From contig ONWK01000344.1 of assembly GCA_900321505.1 (NCBI GenBank), forward strand, positions 1 to 25,375: 25,375 bases of DNA, written 5' to 3'. Under the pieces are notes generated by a model, which ran no database searches, was not told where the DNA came from, and saw nothing but the letters and a program-made list of their open reading frames with translations. Shown in pieces: positions 1-8,110 of the stretch. Every line of letters begins with the position of its first letter. Positions within the stretch are counted from its first letter, which is position 1. A program made the position numbers and the translations under genes. Origin of the DNA: an uncultured Eubacteriales bacterium. GTDB taxonomy: Bacteria > Bacillota > Clostridia > Lachnospirales > Lachnospiraceae.

Positions 1-981
1 AAGGAACTTTGCAGCATATGCTCCCTGTGTACCGGTATCCTTAGCATACAAAAATGTGCCGCCGAACATGTATGATACAGGTCCTTCACACATTTTATAT
101 TCGCCATCCTTTGCGCCGTATCCCTTGAACACACTCTCCATCCAGTTGGTTCCGAAATATCCGAATACAGTTCCGTTGGTAACACCTGAGCACCATTTAT
201 CCGCCCACATCTCTGCCCCGTTATCATACTTATCGCCATCATATTTATTCAGCAGTTCGCACATTACTTTATATATGTTCAGCGGATACGAAGAATACCT
301 GCTGGCACCCGTCATAAAGGACTTGTTTACCGACGAAGTCATATAGTAGCCATTTTCTTTCATCTTAGCTGCCACTTTGTTGAATTTTGCAGGAGTCGAT
401 ATCATCTCCTGCACCTTGGCGGGATCATCCGTTCCCAGGACCTTCTTTGCTATGGATGTATTGTAGATGAAACAGTTAGGACAGAGCTGCACGCATACCG
501 AGCGAAGCTTTCCGTTTACTGTACTCATCTGTCTGATAAAATCATAGGAATTCGCATAATCCGAAGCTTTATATCCGATCTTATCAAGTGGATCTGCCAG
601 TTTATTCATTTCCTCGACATAGTTTATATCAGCCGGAAAAATCATCGTATATCCGTTATATTTTCCATTAAGGATCTCTATAAATGCTTTTGTCGCGTAT
701 TCCGAAGCTACCCCAAGATTGATAAAATTAACTTTTGATTTAAGCTCAGGGTACTTCTCCAGAACGATATTGACGGTATATTCCAGATCAGCGTCCCATG
801 ATATGATATTAACCTTATCCTTCTTCAGTTCCTTATTCAGTTGCGGATATATATTTTCCTTAAGCGTTTTCTCGACCCAATCGGTTTCCGCATAGGCCTG
901 CTTTTCAGGCACTATCACTATGACGGCAAAAAGCATCATAAAAATAAGCGCCAACAATAAACTTCGATTACTCTTTTGCAT
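1..981 (-). CDS. Extracellular solute-binding protein, family-1-like (C-terminus beyond window)
   Basis: No stop occurs in this minus-strand frame before base 1, so at least 327 residues are present and the C-terminus is missing. The start is the ATG at 981-979, preceded by a G-rich run (complement of 991-996) that can serve as ribosome-binding site. The N-terminus is a Sec signal (K/R, then a hydrophobic stretch with LLLALIFMMLFAVIVIV) ending in an AYA-type cleavage site before ETDWVEK. I see no lipobox Cys, which is unusual for a Gram-positive binding protein. The mature part has the look of ABC sugar-binding proteins: an early Asn-Ile-Ile-Ser-Trp-Asp strand, a DINYVEEMNKLADPLD region, and a later Trp-Ala-Asp-Lys-Trp followed by a Gly-Tyr-Phe-Gly-Thr-Asn-Trp motif. 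The family call rests on overall pattern. No ligand can be inferred, and no permease genes are visible. Confidence 0.72.
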   Translation of the reverse strand, partial: MQKSNRSLLLALIFMMLFAVIVIVPEKQAYAETDWVEKTLKENIYPQLNKELKKDKVNIISWDADLEYTVNIVLEKYPELKSKVNFINLGVASEYATKAFIEILNGKYNGYTMIFPADINYVEEMNKLADPLDKIGYKASDYANSYDFIRQMSTVNGKLRSVCVQLCPNCFIYNTSIAKKVLGTDDPAKVQEMISTPAKFNKVAAKMKENGYYMTSSVNKSFMTGASRYSSYPLNIYKVMCELLNKYDGDKYDNGAEMWADKWCSGVTNGTVFGYFGTNWMESVFKGYGAKDGEYKMCEGPVSYMFGGTFLYAKDTGTQGAYAAKFL

Positions 982-1000
982 AGATTTTTACCCCCCTTTT

Positions 1001-1072
1001 AAAAAAATAAGTCACCGGATGCAGCCATCTTCCCGCAGATACAGAACTGCAGAAGATAGTTACATCCGGTGA
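1001..1072 (-). terminator. Long hairpin with T-tract, end of purO-purH operon or leader attenuator
   Basis: Arms 1012-1021 (TCACCGGATG) and 1063-1072 (CATCCGGTGA) are perfect complements. A second inner pairing, ATCTTC at 1027-1032 with GAAGAT at 1052-1057, extends the structure. On the minus strand the stem is followed by TTATTTTTTT (complement of 1001-1010), the form of an intrinsic terminator. It lies between the AICAR transformylase stop and the binding-protein start. Because a good promoter ends at 1075, it could also act as an attenuator within the binding-protein leader. Confidence 0.75.
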
Positions 1073-1074
1073 TC

Positions 1075-1104
1075 ATTATACCATATTTTAATACTGTGGG
1101 GCAA
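1075..1104 (-). promoter_or_regulatory. Sigma-A-type promoter for the solute-binding protein gene
   Basis: On the minus strand, TTGCCC (1104-1099) and a perfect TATAAT (1080-1075) are separated by 18 nt. The predicted start of transcription, near 1070, falls at the outer arm of the terminator-like hairpin at 1012-1072, so promoter and hairpin are interlocked. Confidence 0.6.
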
Positions 1105-1147
1105 AAGGTATTTGACCCTCGCAGCTATAAACCGGCAATTCCCGCCA

Positions 1148-2326
1148 TTAATGATGGAACAGCCTGATCCCTGTAAAGCACATAACCATACCGTACTTAT
1201 TACATGTTTCGATCACGATATCATCCCTTATGGATCCGCCCGGCTGAGCAATATATTTTACGCCGCTGCGGTTTGCTCTCTCCACATTATCACCGAAGGG
1301 GAAGAAGGCATCCGAGCCAAGGGTAACATCCGTATTATTCTTCAGCCATGCCTTTCTCTCTTCACGGGTAAATACCTTCGGCTGCTCGGTGAAATATTTC
1401 TGCCACTCGCCCTCACCGATCACATCCTCATAGTCATCGCTGATATATACATCAATGGTATTATCGCGGTCGGCGCGGCGGATATCTTCCTTGAAGGGCA
1501 GTCCCAGAACCTGCGGTGACTGACGGAGGAACCATTTGTCTGCCTTATCTCCGGCAAGCCTTGTACAGTGGATACGTGACTGCTGTCCGGCACCGATACC
1601 GATCGCGGCTCCGCCCTTAACGTAGCATACGGAATTGGACTGAGTATACTTTAGAGTGATCATCGCTATGGCAAGATCGATCTTAGCCGATTCGGGCAGC
1701 TCCTTATTCTCCGTTACTATATTGCTGAAAAGCTCATCGTCTATCTTAAGCTCATTTCGTCCCTGCTCAAATGTAACGCCGAAAACATCCTTCGTCTCAA
1801 GTTCGGCAGGAACATATTCAGGATCAATCTGAATTATGCAGTAATTGCCGTTCTTCTTCGACTTCAGCAGTTCCAGCGCCTCCCCTGTATATCCCGGAGC
1901 CACCACGCCGTCGCTGACCTCGCGCTTGATAAGACGTGCGGTATCCTCATCACATACATCGGAAAGTGCGATAAAATCGCCGAAGGATGACATTCTGTCC
2001 GCGCCGCGGGCACGGGCATATGCGGATGCAAGCGGAGAAAGCTCACCCAGATCATCCACCCAGTAGATCTTCTTTTCGATATCCGTAAGCGGAAGGCCCA
2101 CCGCCGCGCCTGCGGGAGATACGTGCTTAAAGCTTGTCGCAGCGGGAAGTCCCGTAGCGGCCTTAAGTTCACGCACCAGCTGCCAGCCGTTAAAAGCATC
2201 CAGCAGGTTTATGTATCCGGGGCGTCCGTTAACTACCGTGATGGGAAGGTCTCTTCCGTCCTTCATGAAGACACGTGAGGGCTTCTGATTCGGATTACAG
2301 CCATATTTCAGTTCCAGTTCTTTCAT
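1148..2326 (-). CDS. purH: Stand-alone AICAR transformylase (phosphoribosylaminoimidazolecarboxamide formyltransferase)
   Basis: Product of 392 residues. It matches the formyltransferase half of bifunctional PurH but lacks the N-terminal MGS-like IMP cyclohydrolase domain, so it is the short, single-function form found in many Clostridia. It transfers a formyl group from 10-formyl-tetrahydrofolate to AICAR, giving FAICAR, the penultimate step of IMP synthesis in the cytosol. The catalytic Lys-His pair is visible as K67-H68 in the context SFKHVSPAGAA. Other family hallmarks are KYTQSNSVCYVKGG, the GIGAGQQSR segment, LGSDAFFPF and the YIAQPGGSIRD motif near the C-terminus. An AAAGGAG ribosome-binding site lies 9 nt before the ATG. 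The missing cyclohydrolase step is supplied by the PurO-type gene directly upstream. The symbol is used by convention for this activity only. Confidence 0.93.
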   Translation of the reverse strand: MKELELKYGCNPNQKPSRVFMKDGRDLPITVVNGRPGYINLLDAFNGWQLVRELKAATGLPAATSFKHVSPAGAAVGLPLTDIEKKIYWVDDLGELSPLASAYARARGADRMSSFGDFIALSDVCDEDTARLIKREVSDGVVAPGYTGEALELLKSKKNGNYCIIQIDPEYVPAELETKDVFGVTFEQGRNELKIDDELFSNIVTENKELPESAKIDLAIAMITLKYTQSNSVCYVKGGAAIGIGAGQQSRIHCTRLAGDKADKWFLRQSPQVLGLPFKEDIRRADRDNTIDVYISDDYEDVIGEGEWQKYFTEQPKVFTREERKAWLKNNTDVTLGSDAFFPFGDNVERANRSGVKYIAQPGGSIRDDIVIETCNKYGMVMCFTGIRLFHH

Positions 2327-2475
2327 ATTTTTTCTCTCCTTTATTTGATCGCCCGGTTTTTATCGCCCGGCCATGACCATTCAGGACAGCTCATCTTCTC
2401 AGGATCGGGGAGCTCCAAATCTGTAAAAATGCTGCTTCCTAAATGTCATATCATTCCATCCGGCTTCTGACCGGC

Positions 2476-3228
2476 TCATTTACTGTTCTTGTTTATGATA
2501 CGTGTCTCCACGGCTCTGCTCTCAATATCAACAAAGCGTGTGAACAATGACACCTTATTATCCGGATCGATGGCATTCCATACCAGCTCCGTAAAAGCAT
2601 CTATATCCATATCCGGGATCTCCACGGGTGTGGGCTCACCTTCATAGCTGGGAAGGGGATTGCCGTCCCCCATATAGGTATGGATGAAATGTCCCTCCCC
2701 TGCCTTCGGATTATCATATGAAAAAGTATATCTGTTGCACTGGGAAGGATCTCCGTTATTGGACTTAAGTATGGACATGTCATAGGCGTAGGCACTGTCA
2801 GTCCCCTTGCCTGTCTCCCCTGCCGCAGCCTTTCCGAAACGCATAAATCCGGAAATCCTGGGGGTATAATTCGGTCCGTCAGGTTCAAACTCACGGCATC
2901 TCAGGGACTGCTCAAAGCTGAGGCCGCGCGACAGGCCGTCATATATCGTATCCGTCTGGTCACCGTTGGTCACGATGATATTTCCATCGAGCACACGTAC
3001 AGGTGCATAAATGATAAGACTGGGATCTTCAAGCTTTGCGGGATCAAAGGCCTCAGTCCTGATGCCCTCTCCCTCAGTCACGAAAACCCTGTTTCTGCTG
3101 TTCTCGGAACGGCCCATGATAAAATACGCCGTAACGGCCCTGCTGCCGTCAGCAGTTCTTCCTATCACAATACCGCGTCCCGGGTAAGTTGTGGAGCCCA
3201 GCTCCTCTGCAAGATTTTTCCGGATCAT
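2476..3228 (-). CDS. purO: IMP cyclohydrolase, PurO-type
   Basis: Product of 250 residues with the start at the ATG at 3228, chosen because GAGG lies 8 nt upstream. A longer frame to 3321 overlaps the preceding psd coding sequence and has an unlikely Arg-rich extension. The sequence opens with the family signature YPGRGIVIGRT and carries the NSRNR segment, a DPSLIIYAPVR stretch and a C-terminal SLFTRFVDIE segment, as in the archaeal-type PurO/IMP-cyclohydrolase-like family. It closes the FAICAR ring to IMP, the last step of the pathway. It lies 25 nt after psd and 149 nt before the AICAR transformylase gene, so it is probably in one operon with both. The 149-nt gap holds no clear promoter; two short copies of ATCGCCCGG are seen there. 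Confidence 0.88.
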   Translation of the reverse strand: MIRKNLAEELGSTTYPGRGIVIGRTADGSRAVTAYFIMGRSENSRNRVFVTEGEGIRTEAFDPAKLEDPSLIIYAPVRVLDGNIIVTNGDQTDTIYDGLSRGLSFEQSLRCREFEPDGPNYTPRISGFMRFGKAAAGETGKGTDSAYAYDMSILKSNNGDPSQCNRYTFSYDNPKAGEGHFIHTYMGDGNPLPSYEGEPTPVEIPDMDIDAFTELVWNAIDPDNKVSLFTRFVDIESRAVETRIINKNSK

Positions 3229-3253
3229 TTCATTTACCTCTTTTCTATATTTT

Positions 3254-4069
3254 CTACATTTTAGTACCGACTGCCTGTCCGTAAAGTACCGGCGTCTCCT
3301 CTCCCTTTGCGGATGCTTCAAGGATCTGAGGATCTATCCTTACCTTTCCCTTTTCAACCAGCACTATTATCGTGGAGCCTCCGTAAAGAAAGGTTCCCTT
3401 CTCTTCCCCACGTTTTACCTCTGCGGTTCCGGGCTCATGATTACTGATCTTTCCAACCAGCATGGCACCCACTTCCATCTGGGTCAGTATCCCGAAATTC
3501 TTTGTCTTTATGCAGGTATACTCTCTGCAGTTTTCCATAAATACAGGGCCCTGCTCAAGCGCTATGGGCTGTACGGTATGAAGAACACCGGAGATAAAGC
3601 GGTTCTTCGACTTCCTTCCGCTTTCCACATAGCCGTAACGATGGTAATTATCCACACAAAGGCGGTATACCAGACACAGTCCGCCGCGATATCTTTCCGC
3701 AAGCTTCCTGTCACGGAGCATGCCCTCCACGGTATATCTGCTCTGCTTTACCGGGATCACGACGCCTTCCTCTATCGGCCATACCGAAAGCAGTCCGTCA
3801 CTTGGCGAGATCATCCTGTCCTCCGACCGCTCCACCGGCCTCCTTCCGGGCTTTACCCTGCGCGTAAAGCAGTCATTAAAACAGGTAAATCCATCCATTT
3901 CATAATCCGACGTATCTATCCCGGACTTCTTTATAAAGGTATTGATAAGAAGCTTCGACGGACGGGAGTCTAAAAAAGCTCCGCAAAGCCGGGACAGAGC
4001 CCGGCTGCAGAGCGGTTTCAGGAGCATTCGCCCCGGAGCTGTATGATAAAGGAAATGAAGCGTATCCAC
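3254..4069 (-). CDS. psd: Phosphatidylserine decarboxylase proenzyme
   Basis: Product of 271 residues. The start is a GTG at 4069 with a strong AGGAGG 5 nt upstream. The enzyme converts phosphatidylserine to phosphatidylethanolamine at the membrane. It matures by serinolysis at a Gly-Ser bond, which makes the pyruvoyl prosthetic group from Ser232. Here the cleavage motif reads GGST (G230-T233) rather than the LGST of E. coli, as I recall from clostridial homologues. The other likely catalytic residues are D91 in SPSDGLL, H143 in YHRYGY and H164 in SGVLHTV, giving the Asp-His-Ser set. The gene follows pssA by 24 nt, and the order synthase-decarboxylase fits a PE biosynthetic operon. Confidence 0.93.
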   Translation of the reverse strand: MDTLHFLYHTAPGRMLLKPLCSRALSRLCGAFLDSRPSKLLINTFIKKSGIDTSDYEMDGFTCFNDCFTRRVKPGRRPVERSEDRMISPSDGLLSVWPIEEGVVIPVKQSRYTVEGMLRDRKLAERYRGGLCLVYRLCVDNYHRYGYVESGRKSKNRFISGVLHTVQPIALEQGPVFMENCREYTCIKTKNFGILTQMEVGAMLVGKISNHEPGTAEVKRGEEKGTFLYGGSTIIVLVEKGKVRIDPQILEASAKGEETPVLYGQAVGTKM

Positions 4070-4093
4070 ACTGACCTCCTGATAATAACCTTA

Positions 4094-4792
4094 TTATAAT
4101 CTGCTGACCAGCTGTATGATCAGTATTACGCCCTCCACAACTCCGATGCCGGTCATGATAAGGATGCCTTTAAGACCGAACTTCGGAACCTTTATCCTTG
4201 AAAGGAAAAGGAAGGCCGTCACCGCCATTACCGCAAAATATACGGGAGTGATGTCCACCTTTGTGCTGAACTGGATCAGCATGATGGTCGGAAATATCAG
4301 CGCCGCATTTGTTACGGGAAGGCCAAGATAATATTTACGTACTCCGCCTTCCACCTTTGAACGCTCTTCCTCGGTAACATTATAATACGCGAGACGGATC
4401 AGCGCCGCCAAAGCGTACAGAAGAATGATGGTAACCAGAAGTATGGGATACAGTATCAGTCGCTTGTCACCGTCCATATCAACGATGGGAGTCTCCACAT
4501 AGCGGTCGCTGGTACGCAGCATGGCAAAACCTATACAGCCCGGAAGAACACCGAAGGCTACCAGATCGGAAAATGAATCTATCTGGATACCGAAGCTTTT
4601 TTCAAATTCCGTTCTGTCCTTCTTATGTCTTGCCACCTTTCCGTCAAAAGCATCACAGAGTCCGCAGAAAAGAAGGAAGAATACACCCATATAAGGATGT
4701 CCGTTACTGTGCAGACATACCAGAATGCCCAGAACACCTGACAGCATGGACATATAGGTCAGCACGACCGTATAATCATATACACCAATCAT
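4094..4792 (-). CDS. pssA: CDP-diacylglycerol-serine O-phosphatidyltransferase
   Basis: Integral membrane enzyme of 232 residues. The CDP-alcohol phosphatidyltransferase motif is complete: D47, D50-G51, A54-R55, G68, D72 and D76, in the context CDAFDGKVAR followed by GIQIDSFSDLVAFG. The spacing between AR and G is 12 residues, somewhat longer than the textbook 8. Several hydrophobic segments follow. The product would be phosphatidylserine from CDP-diacylglycerol and serine, feeding the psd product encoded next. Head-group specificity is inferred mainly from that neighbour; the motif alone only defines the superfamily. Its ATG overlaps the stop of the preceding membrane-protein gene (ATGA), so the two are translationally coupled. 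Confidence 0.9.
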   Translation of the reverse strand: MIGVYDYTVVLTYMSMLSGVLGILVCLHSNGHPYMGVFFLLFCGLCDAFDGKVARHKKDRTEFEKSFGIQIDSFSDLVAFGVLPGCIGFAMLRTSDRYVETPIVDMDGDKRLILYPILLVTIILLYALAALIRLAYYNVTEEERSKVEGGVRKYYLGLPVTNAALIFPTIMLIQFSTKVDITPVYFAVMAVTAFLFLSRIKVPKFGLKGILIMTGIGVVEGVILIIQLVSRL

Positions 4793-5817
4793 TTTTTATT
4801 CTTTCTCCCTAGTAATAACAATCCTATAACCATGGTGATCCCGCTTACGATAACGCAGGTGTAAAATGAGATGCCCCGGCTCAGCATCTGTACTTCAAAT
4901 GAAAAATCTCTCGGCATCAGCTGCTGATATCCTTCGATCATCAGATAATCCGAAACACCCATGGCACCTGGCACCGGTACACAGGTTGCACCTATAGTGG
5001 CGAGACACTGGGTTCCGAAAAGACTGAATGTATGGCCCTTTCCACCCAGAGCCCTGTAGGCAAACACCGTTACGGCTATCTGCGAAAATCTCTGAAGGAT
5101 ATTCATAAGGCAGGCTCTGAACCACATTCCCTTATGCTTTGAGACTACGTCCACACAGGTCTTGTACTCCTCCATGATCCTTTCGAGCTTGCGGTGAAGC
5201 CTCTCCGGATTTTTCATCAGATGTATCCTGTGCAGAAATGACGTAAACCTTATGGCGGTCCTGAAAATAAATTCCCTGTGATGCAGCATCATAGCCGCCA
5301 CTACGGTAAGCCCTATGAACACCACAAAGCCCACGATTATAAGCACTTTCCCAAGTGTATTATAATTCATAAATGCTTCATGGCCCAGGATCATCCCGAG
5401 AATCCCATGAAACAGCAGGCCTACATTAAACCCGATCAGATTAACTATAAGGGCGGTGGTGACTACAGCCGCCGGTATACCATCCTTCATCATAAAGAAG
5501 GCTATACCGGGCTGTCCGCCGCTGCCTGAAGGGGTAATAGCAGAAAGGTAGGTGTCCGATGCCGAATAAAGAAAGCCTCTCCGGATCTTCTGCGGATAAC
5601 CGCATACACGAACGATCTGTAATAATGATGCCCCTTCAAAATATATAAATCCCAGCATGGCTACAAGGCCCATAAGTATCCACAGCGGATCAGCCGCAGA
5701 GAGCGACCCGGCAAAATCAGAGAAGGACATACCGCTCCGCTTTATTACGAACCATACCGTAAAGACCGCGAGCAGCAGGGACACCAATGCCCACAGGCCT
5801 TTCTTTTTCATATTCAA
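4789..5817 (-). CDS. UPF0104 / LPG_synthase_TM family membrane protein
   Basis: Polytopic membrane protein of about 342 residues, resembling the flippase-like transmembrane domain of MprF (LPG_synthase_TM, UPF0104). Family-like features are the FEGASLLQIVR segment, TPSGSGGQPGIAFFMMKDG in the first half, and a VPVPGAMGVSDYLMIEGY segment near the C-terminus. The soluble lysyl-transferase half of MprF is absent. Start choice: a TTG at 5817 has AAAGGA at 9 nt, whereas the ATG at 5811 would be 15 nt from it, so I prefer TTG. It is the first gene of the operon and overlaps pssA by ATGA. Position beside PssA and Psd suggests a role in moving or handling aminophospholipid, but that is inference. Confidence 0.82.
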   Translation of the reverse strand: MNMKKKGLWALVSLLLAVFTVWFVIKRSGMSFSDFAGSLSAADPLWILMGLVAMLGFIYFEGASLLQIVRVCGYPQKIRRGFLYSASDTYLSAITPSGSGGQPGIAFFMMKDGIPAAVVTTALIVNLIGFNVGLLFHGILGMILGHEAFMNYNTLGKVLIIVGFVVFIGLTVVAAMMLHHREFIFRTAIRFTSFLHRIHLMKNPERLHRKLERIMEEYKTCVDVVSKHKGMWFRACLMNILQRFSQIAVTVFAYRALGGKGHTFSLFGTQCLATIGATCVPVPGAMGVSDYLMIEGYQQLMPRDFSFEVQMLSRGISFYTCVIVSGITMVIGLLLLGRKNKK

Positions 5818-5862
5818 TGTTCTGATTCCTTTAACACTTTTCCATCACTTACTTCAGAGGGG

Positions 5863-5892
5863 AGTATAGCATAATCTGCAGATAACCTGCAA
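5863..5892 (-). promoter_or_regulatory. Sigma-A-type promoter of the phospholipid/purine operon
   Basis: On the minus strand, TTGCAG (5892-5887), an 18-nt spacer and TATACT (5868-5863) precede the membrane-protein start at 5817 by about 45 nt. No other promoter is evident before the five closely spaced genes ending at 1148, so this one probably serves them all. Confidence 0.6.
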
Positions 5893-5902
5893 CTATTTAT
5901 TC

Positions 5903-7801
5903 TTACTCAACAAGATAACCCGCTTCATCAAAGGTATACCGTACCCTGTTGATCTTAACGGTCTCATTTTTTGCATACCAGCCGGAGCCGTCTCCGAACC
6001 ACCAGCCTTTTTTACCCTTGTGCCATCTTCCCTTATAATGATATATCCATGCACCCGTCTTTCCGAGCCAGTAGCCATGTACCCATTCATTCTGGGCCAT
6101 GTATCCGTCCTTATGGAAATAATAATATCTTCCGTCGATCAGATTCCAGCCGTTGCACAGATATTCTCCCTCGGAGCTTTCATACCACCAGCCCTTTTTA
6201 CCATGCTTCCAGGTCCAGGTCACCTCTTCCGTAGGCTCCTCTGTCGGTTCCTCCGTGGGATCTTCTTTACCGTCTGTAACATATCCGTCTTCATTGAAAT
6301 AATATTCCACACCGTCGATCCGGAGGACTTCATCCTGCGCAAACCATCCGGTGGAATCAGAGAACCGCCGGCCGTCACTGCTGTCCTGCCAGCTGCCCTT
6401 ATCATAGGATCTCAGCTTTCCGTCCTCTTTATAGTAATATCCGTCATACCACTCATTTCTCGCTGCGGTTCCGTCAGACTTGAAATAATATACCTCACCG
6501 TCTATGGTCGTCATGCCTGACGTAAGGTATTCCCCGTCAGCATTCTTATATCTGAGCTTTCCATCCTCTTCTTCCCAGCCGAATTCTTCAACCTCATGGC
6601 GGACTCCTTTTTCATCCAGCCAATATCCGTCATAATAACAGTTTGTTTCCAGATAACCCTCAGCATTAAAATGATACCAGTTTCCGTCCAGACACATCCA
6701 CTGATCTACGGGATTCCAGCCTGAAGTATCCGAATACCACCAGCCCTTACTGTTCTTATGCCAGCTTCCGGTGATCTCCACATCATGACATGGATACTCT
6801 GCATAAGCCATGATAACGCCGGCGCCCGAAAACAGCATATTTCCGTTTTCATCCGACTTGAATGCTCTGTCCAGGTAAAGCGTTGAAGGGCGTACCATTC
6901 CCGAAGAATTACCGTTAAGATACCTCAATATATGTTTATCCTTATCGTAGTCGATAACTATTGCAACATGATGGAAATACGTACCGGAATTATCCCATGA
7001 AAAGAATATCATCCCCCCCGGTTTATAGGGAATGTCATAGGGACTGATATCGGTATTTACAAATGTACACCAGTCCGAGTATGCATCCAGCTTTTTATTT
7101 GCAAGCGGGGTATACCACACTCTGTTCTGGTCAAAGTTGAAGGCCGTTATCCAGGTTCCTTCTCCGCGCTCCCTTCTGGGATCCGCGTAGTATGAATAAT
7201 AAAATGTCTTCAGTTCCTCTCCCGTATAATATCCGGCCTGGAACAGACACCAGCTGGCAAAGATGGCGCACCAGTCACTGTCAAGATACTGCGATGAAAG
7301 CGGTCTGTGCATCAGATAGCGCTGAGCCCACCGTGTATACTCTGTATTTCCGGTACCGCCGGAGGTATTTCTCTTTTCAACTCCGGTCCAGAGCACTCCC
7401 TGGGCGCTGAGCTCCTCGGGGTCATCCCCCAATACGGCATAATTCATATATCCGTCCTGGGACTGCCCGATCTCCAGAACACGTTCCATGAAGGGCATGT
7501 CTTCCGTGGCCTGCTTTGCTTCTACAAGCTTTTCATAATACTCCGAACCCATGTATTCTTCGGAAAAAATATCATATACATCCTCTTCAGCGCTTATGCC
7601 GCTGACTCTCTTCTTTGCAGAGCCATAAAGATATATGGGATGTTCCTCTCCGTCAGCCGGTATCACCGGACCGTCTTCCTGCGCGGTTTCAACGATCGAC
7701 CGGTCTTCCGCCGCATATGCTTCATTTCCGGAAGCCCCCATCTGTGTGATGCCGGCAGCAAGCGCCAGTAATAAGGAAATTACTTTCCCGGATTTCCTCA
7801 T
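5903..7801 (-). CDS. Secreted CHAP-domain cell-wall hydrolase with choline/glucan-binding-type repeats
   Basis: Secreted protein of 632 residues. Residues 1-30 form a signal peptide with an AYA cleavage site. Residues about 150-330 look like a CHAP/NlpC-P60-type papain-fold peptidase: C178 in SDWCAIFASWC, H277/H278 in YFHHVAIVID and a polar YLNGN at 295-299 as third-residue candidate. Such enzymes cut peptidoglycan stem peptides or amide bonds. Residues about 350-632 are aromatic-rich repeats (GWWYSDTSGW, YYFHKDGYMAQNEW and similar) of the cell-wall-binding type found in choline- and glucan-binding proteins. A short PTEE triplet repeat separates two repeat blocks. AAAGGAG lies 6 nt before the ATG. 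It has its own promoter downstream of the T7SS block. Whether it opens the wall for secretion is unknown. Exact bond specificity cannot be read. Confidence 0.8.
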   Translation of the reverse strand: MRKSGKVISLLLALAAGITQMGASGNEAYAAEDRSIVETAQEDGPVIPADGEEHPIYLYGSAKKRVSGISAEEDVYDIFSEEYMGSEYYEKLVEAKQATEDMPFMERVLEIGQSQDGYMNYAVLGDDPEELSAQGVLWTGVEKRNTSGGTGNTEYTRWAQRYLMHRPLSSQYLDSDWCAIFASWCLFQAGYYTGEELKTFYYSYYADPRRERGEGTWITAFNFDQNRVWYTPLANKKLDAYSDWCTFVNTDISPYDIPYKPGGMIFFSWDNSGTYFHHVAIVIDYDKDKHILRYLNGNSSGMVRPSTLYLDRAFKSDENGNMLFSGAGVIMAYAEYPCHDVEITGSWHKNSKGWWYSDTSGWNPVDQWMCLDGNWYHFNAEGYLETNCYYDGYWLDEKGVRHEVEEFGWEEEDGKLRYKNADGEYLTSGMTTIDGEVYYFKSDGTAARNEWYDGYYYKEDGKLRSYDKGSWQDSSDGRRFSDSTGWFAQDEVLRIDGVEYYFNEDGYVTDGKEDPTEEPTEEPTEEVTWTWKHGKKGWWYESSEGEYLCNGWNLIDGRYYYFHKDGYMAQNEWVHGYWLGKTGAWIYHYKGRWHKGKKGWWFGDGSGWYAKNETVKINRVRYTFDEAGYLVE

Positions 7802-7969
7802 TTTCTTCTCCTTTTTATCTGTTCAGCATCCCATAAGAACATAAAGGCGCTTTAGCTGAAATACCCGTTTTCCAGACAGCTCATTTATGACTTTATGGCA
7901 CCGAACAGTTGTATTCTGTTGCTAATATATTATTTCCATTCTTCTGATACATACAAAAAACCACTCTAT

Positions 7970-7998
7970 AGTATATGAAAAATTATCTGCCGCGTCAA
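7970..7998 (-). promoter_or_regulatory. Sigma-A-type promoter for the CHAP hydrolase gene
   Basis: On the minus strand, TTGACG (7998-7993), a 17-nt spacer and TATACT (7975-7970). A second TTGACA lies at 8013-8008 without a good -10 at standard spacing. The predicted start near 7963 leaves a leader of about 160 nt before the ATG at 7801. Confidence 0.65.
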
Positions 7999-8045
7999 GT
8001 AAATTTATGTCAACTATCAGGAATAAGAAAGGCCTCAGCATCATC

Positions 8046-8110
8046 AAAATGAGCCATGCCGGCATCTGCGATTGATTCGCAATCCCCGATATCGCGGCAT
8101 GGCTCATTTT
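8046..8110 (-). terminator. 16-bp perfect inverted repeat closing the T7SS/kinase block
   Basis: Arms 8046-8061 and 8095-8110 are perfectly complementary over 16 bases (AAAATGAGCCATGCCG and its complement). The arm ends give an A-run before and a T-run after the GC-rich stem. A secondary hairpin (TGCGA/TCGCA) sits in the loop. It lies 35 nt past the stop of the PASTA kinase gene. Its symmetry means it could terminate in both directions. The T-run is only four bases, so efficiency is uncertain. Confidence 0.65.

Noticed and set aside
1112..1519. Plus-strand frame of 135 residues opposite the AICAR transformylase gene
   Set aside because: Antisense shadow with no ribosome-binding site or domain; the minus-strand gene has its catalytic Lys-His and full family length.
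2348..2370. Direct repeat ATCGCCCGG (2348-2356 and 2362-2370) between purO and the AICAR transformylase gene
   Set aside because: Only two 9-bp copies at 14-bp spacing and no adjacent promoter; not enough to call an operator.
3229..3321. N-terminal extension of the PurO gene to 3321
   Set aside because: It overlaps the end of psd and adds an Arg-rich segment foreign to the family; the ATG at 3228 has a well-placed GAGG.
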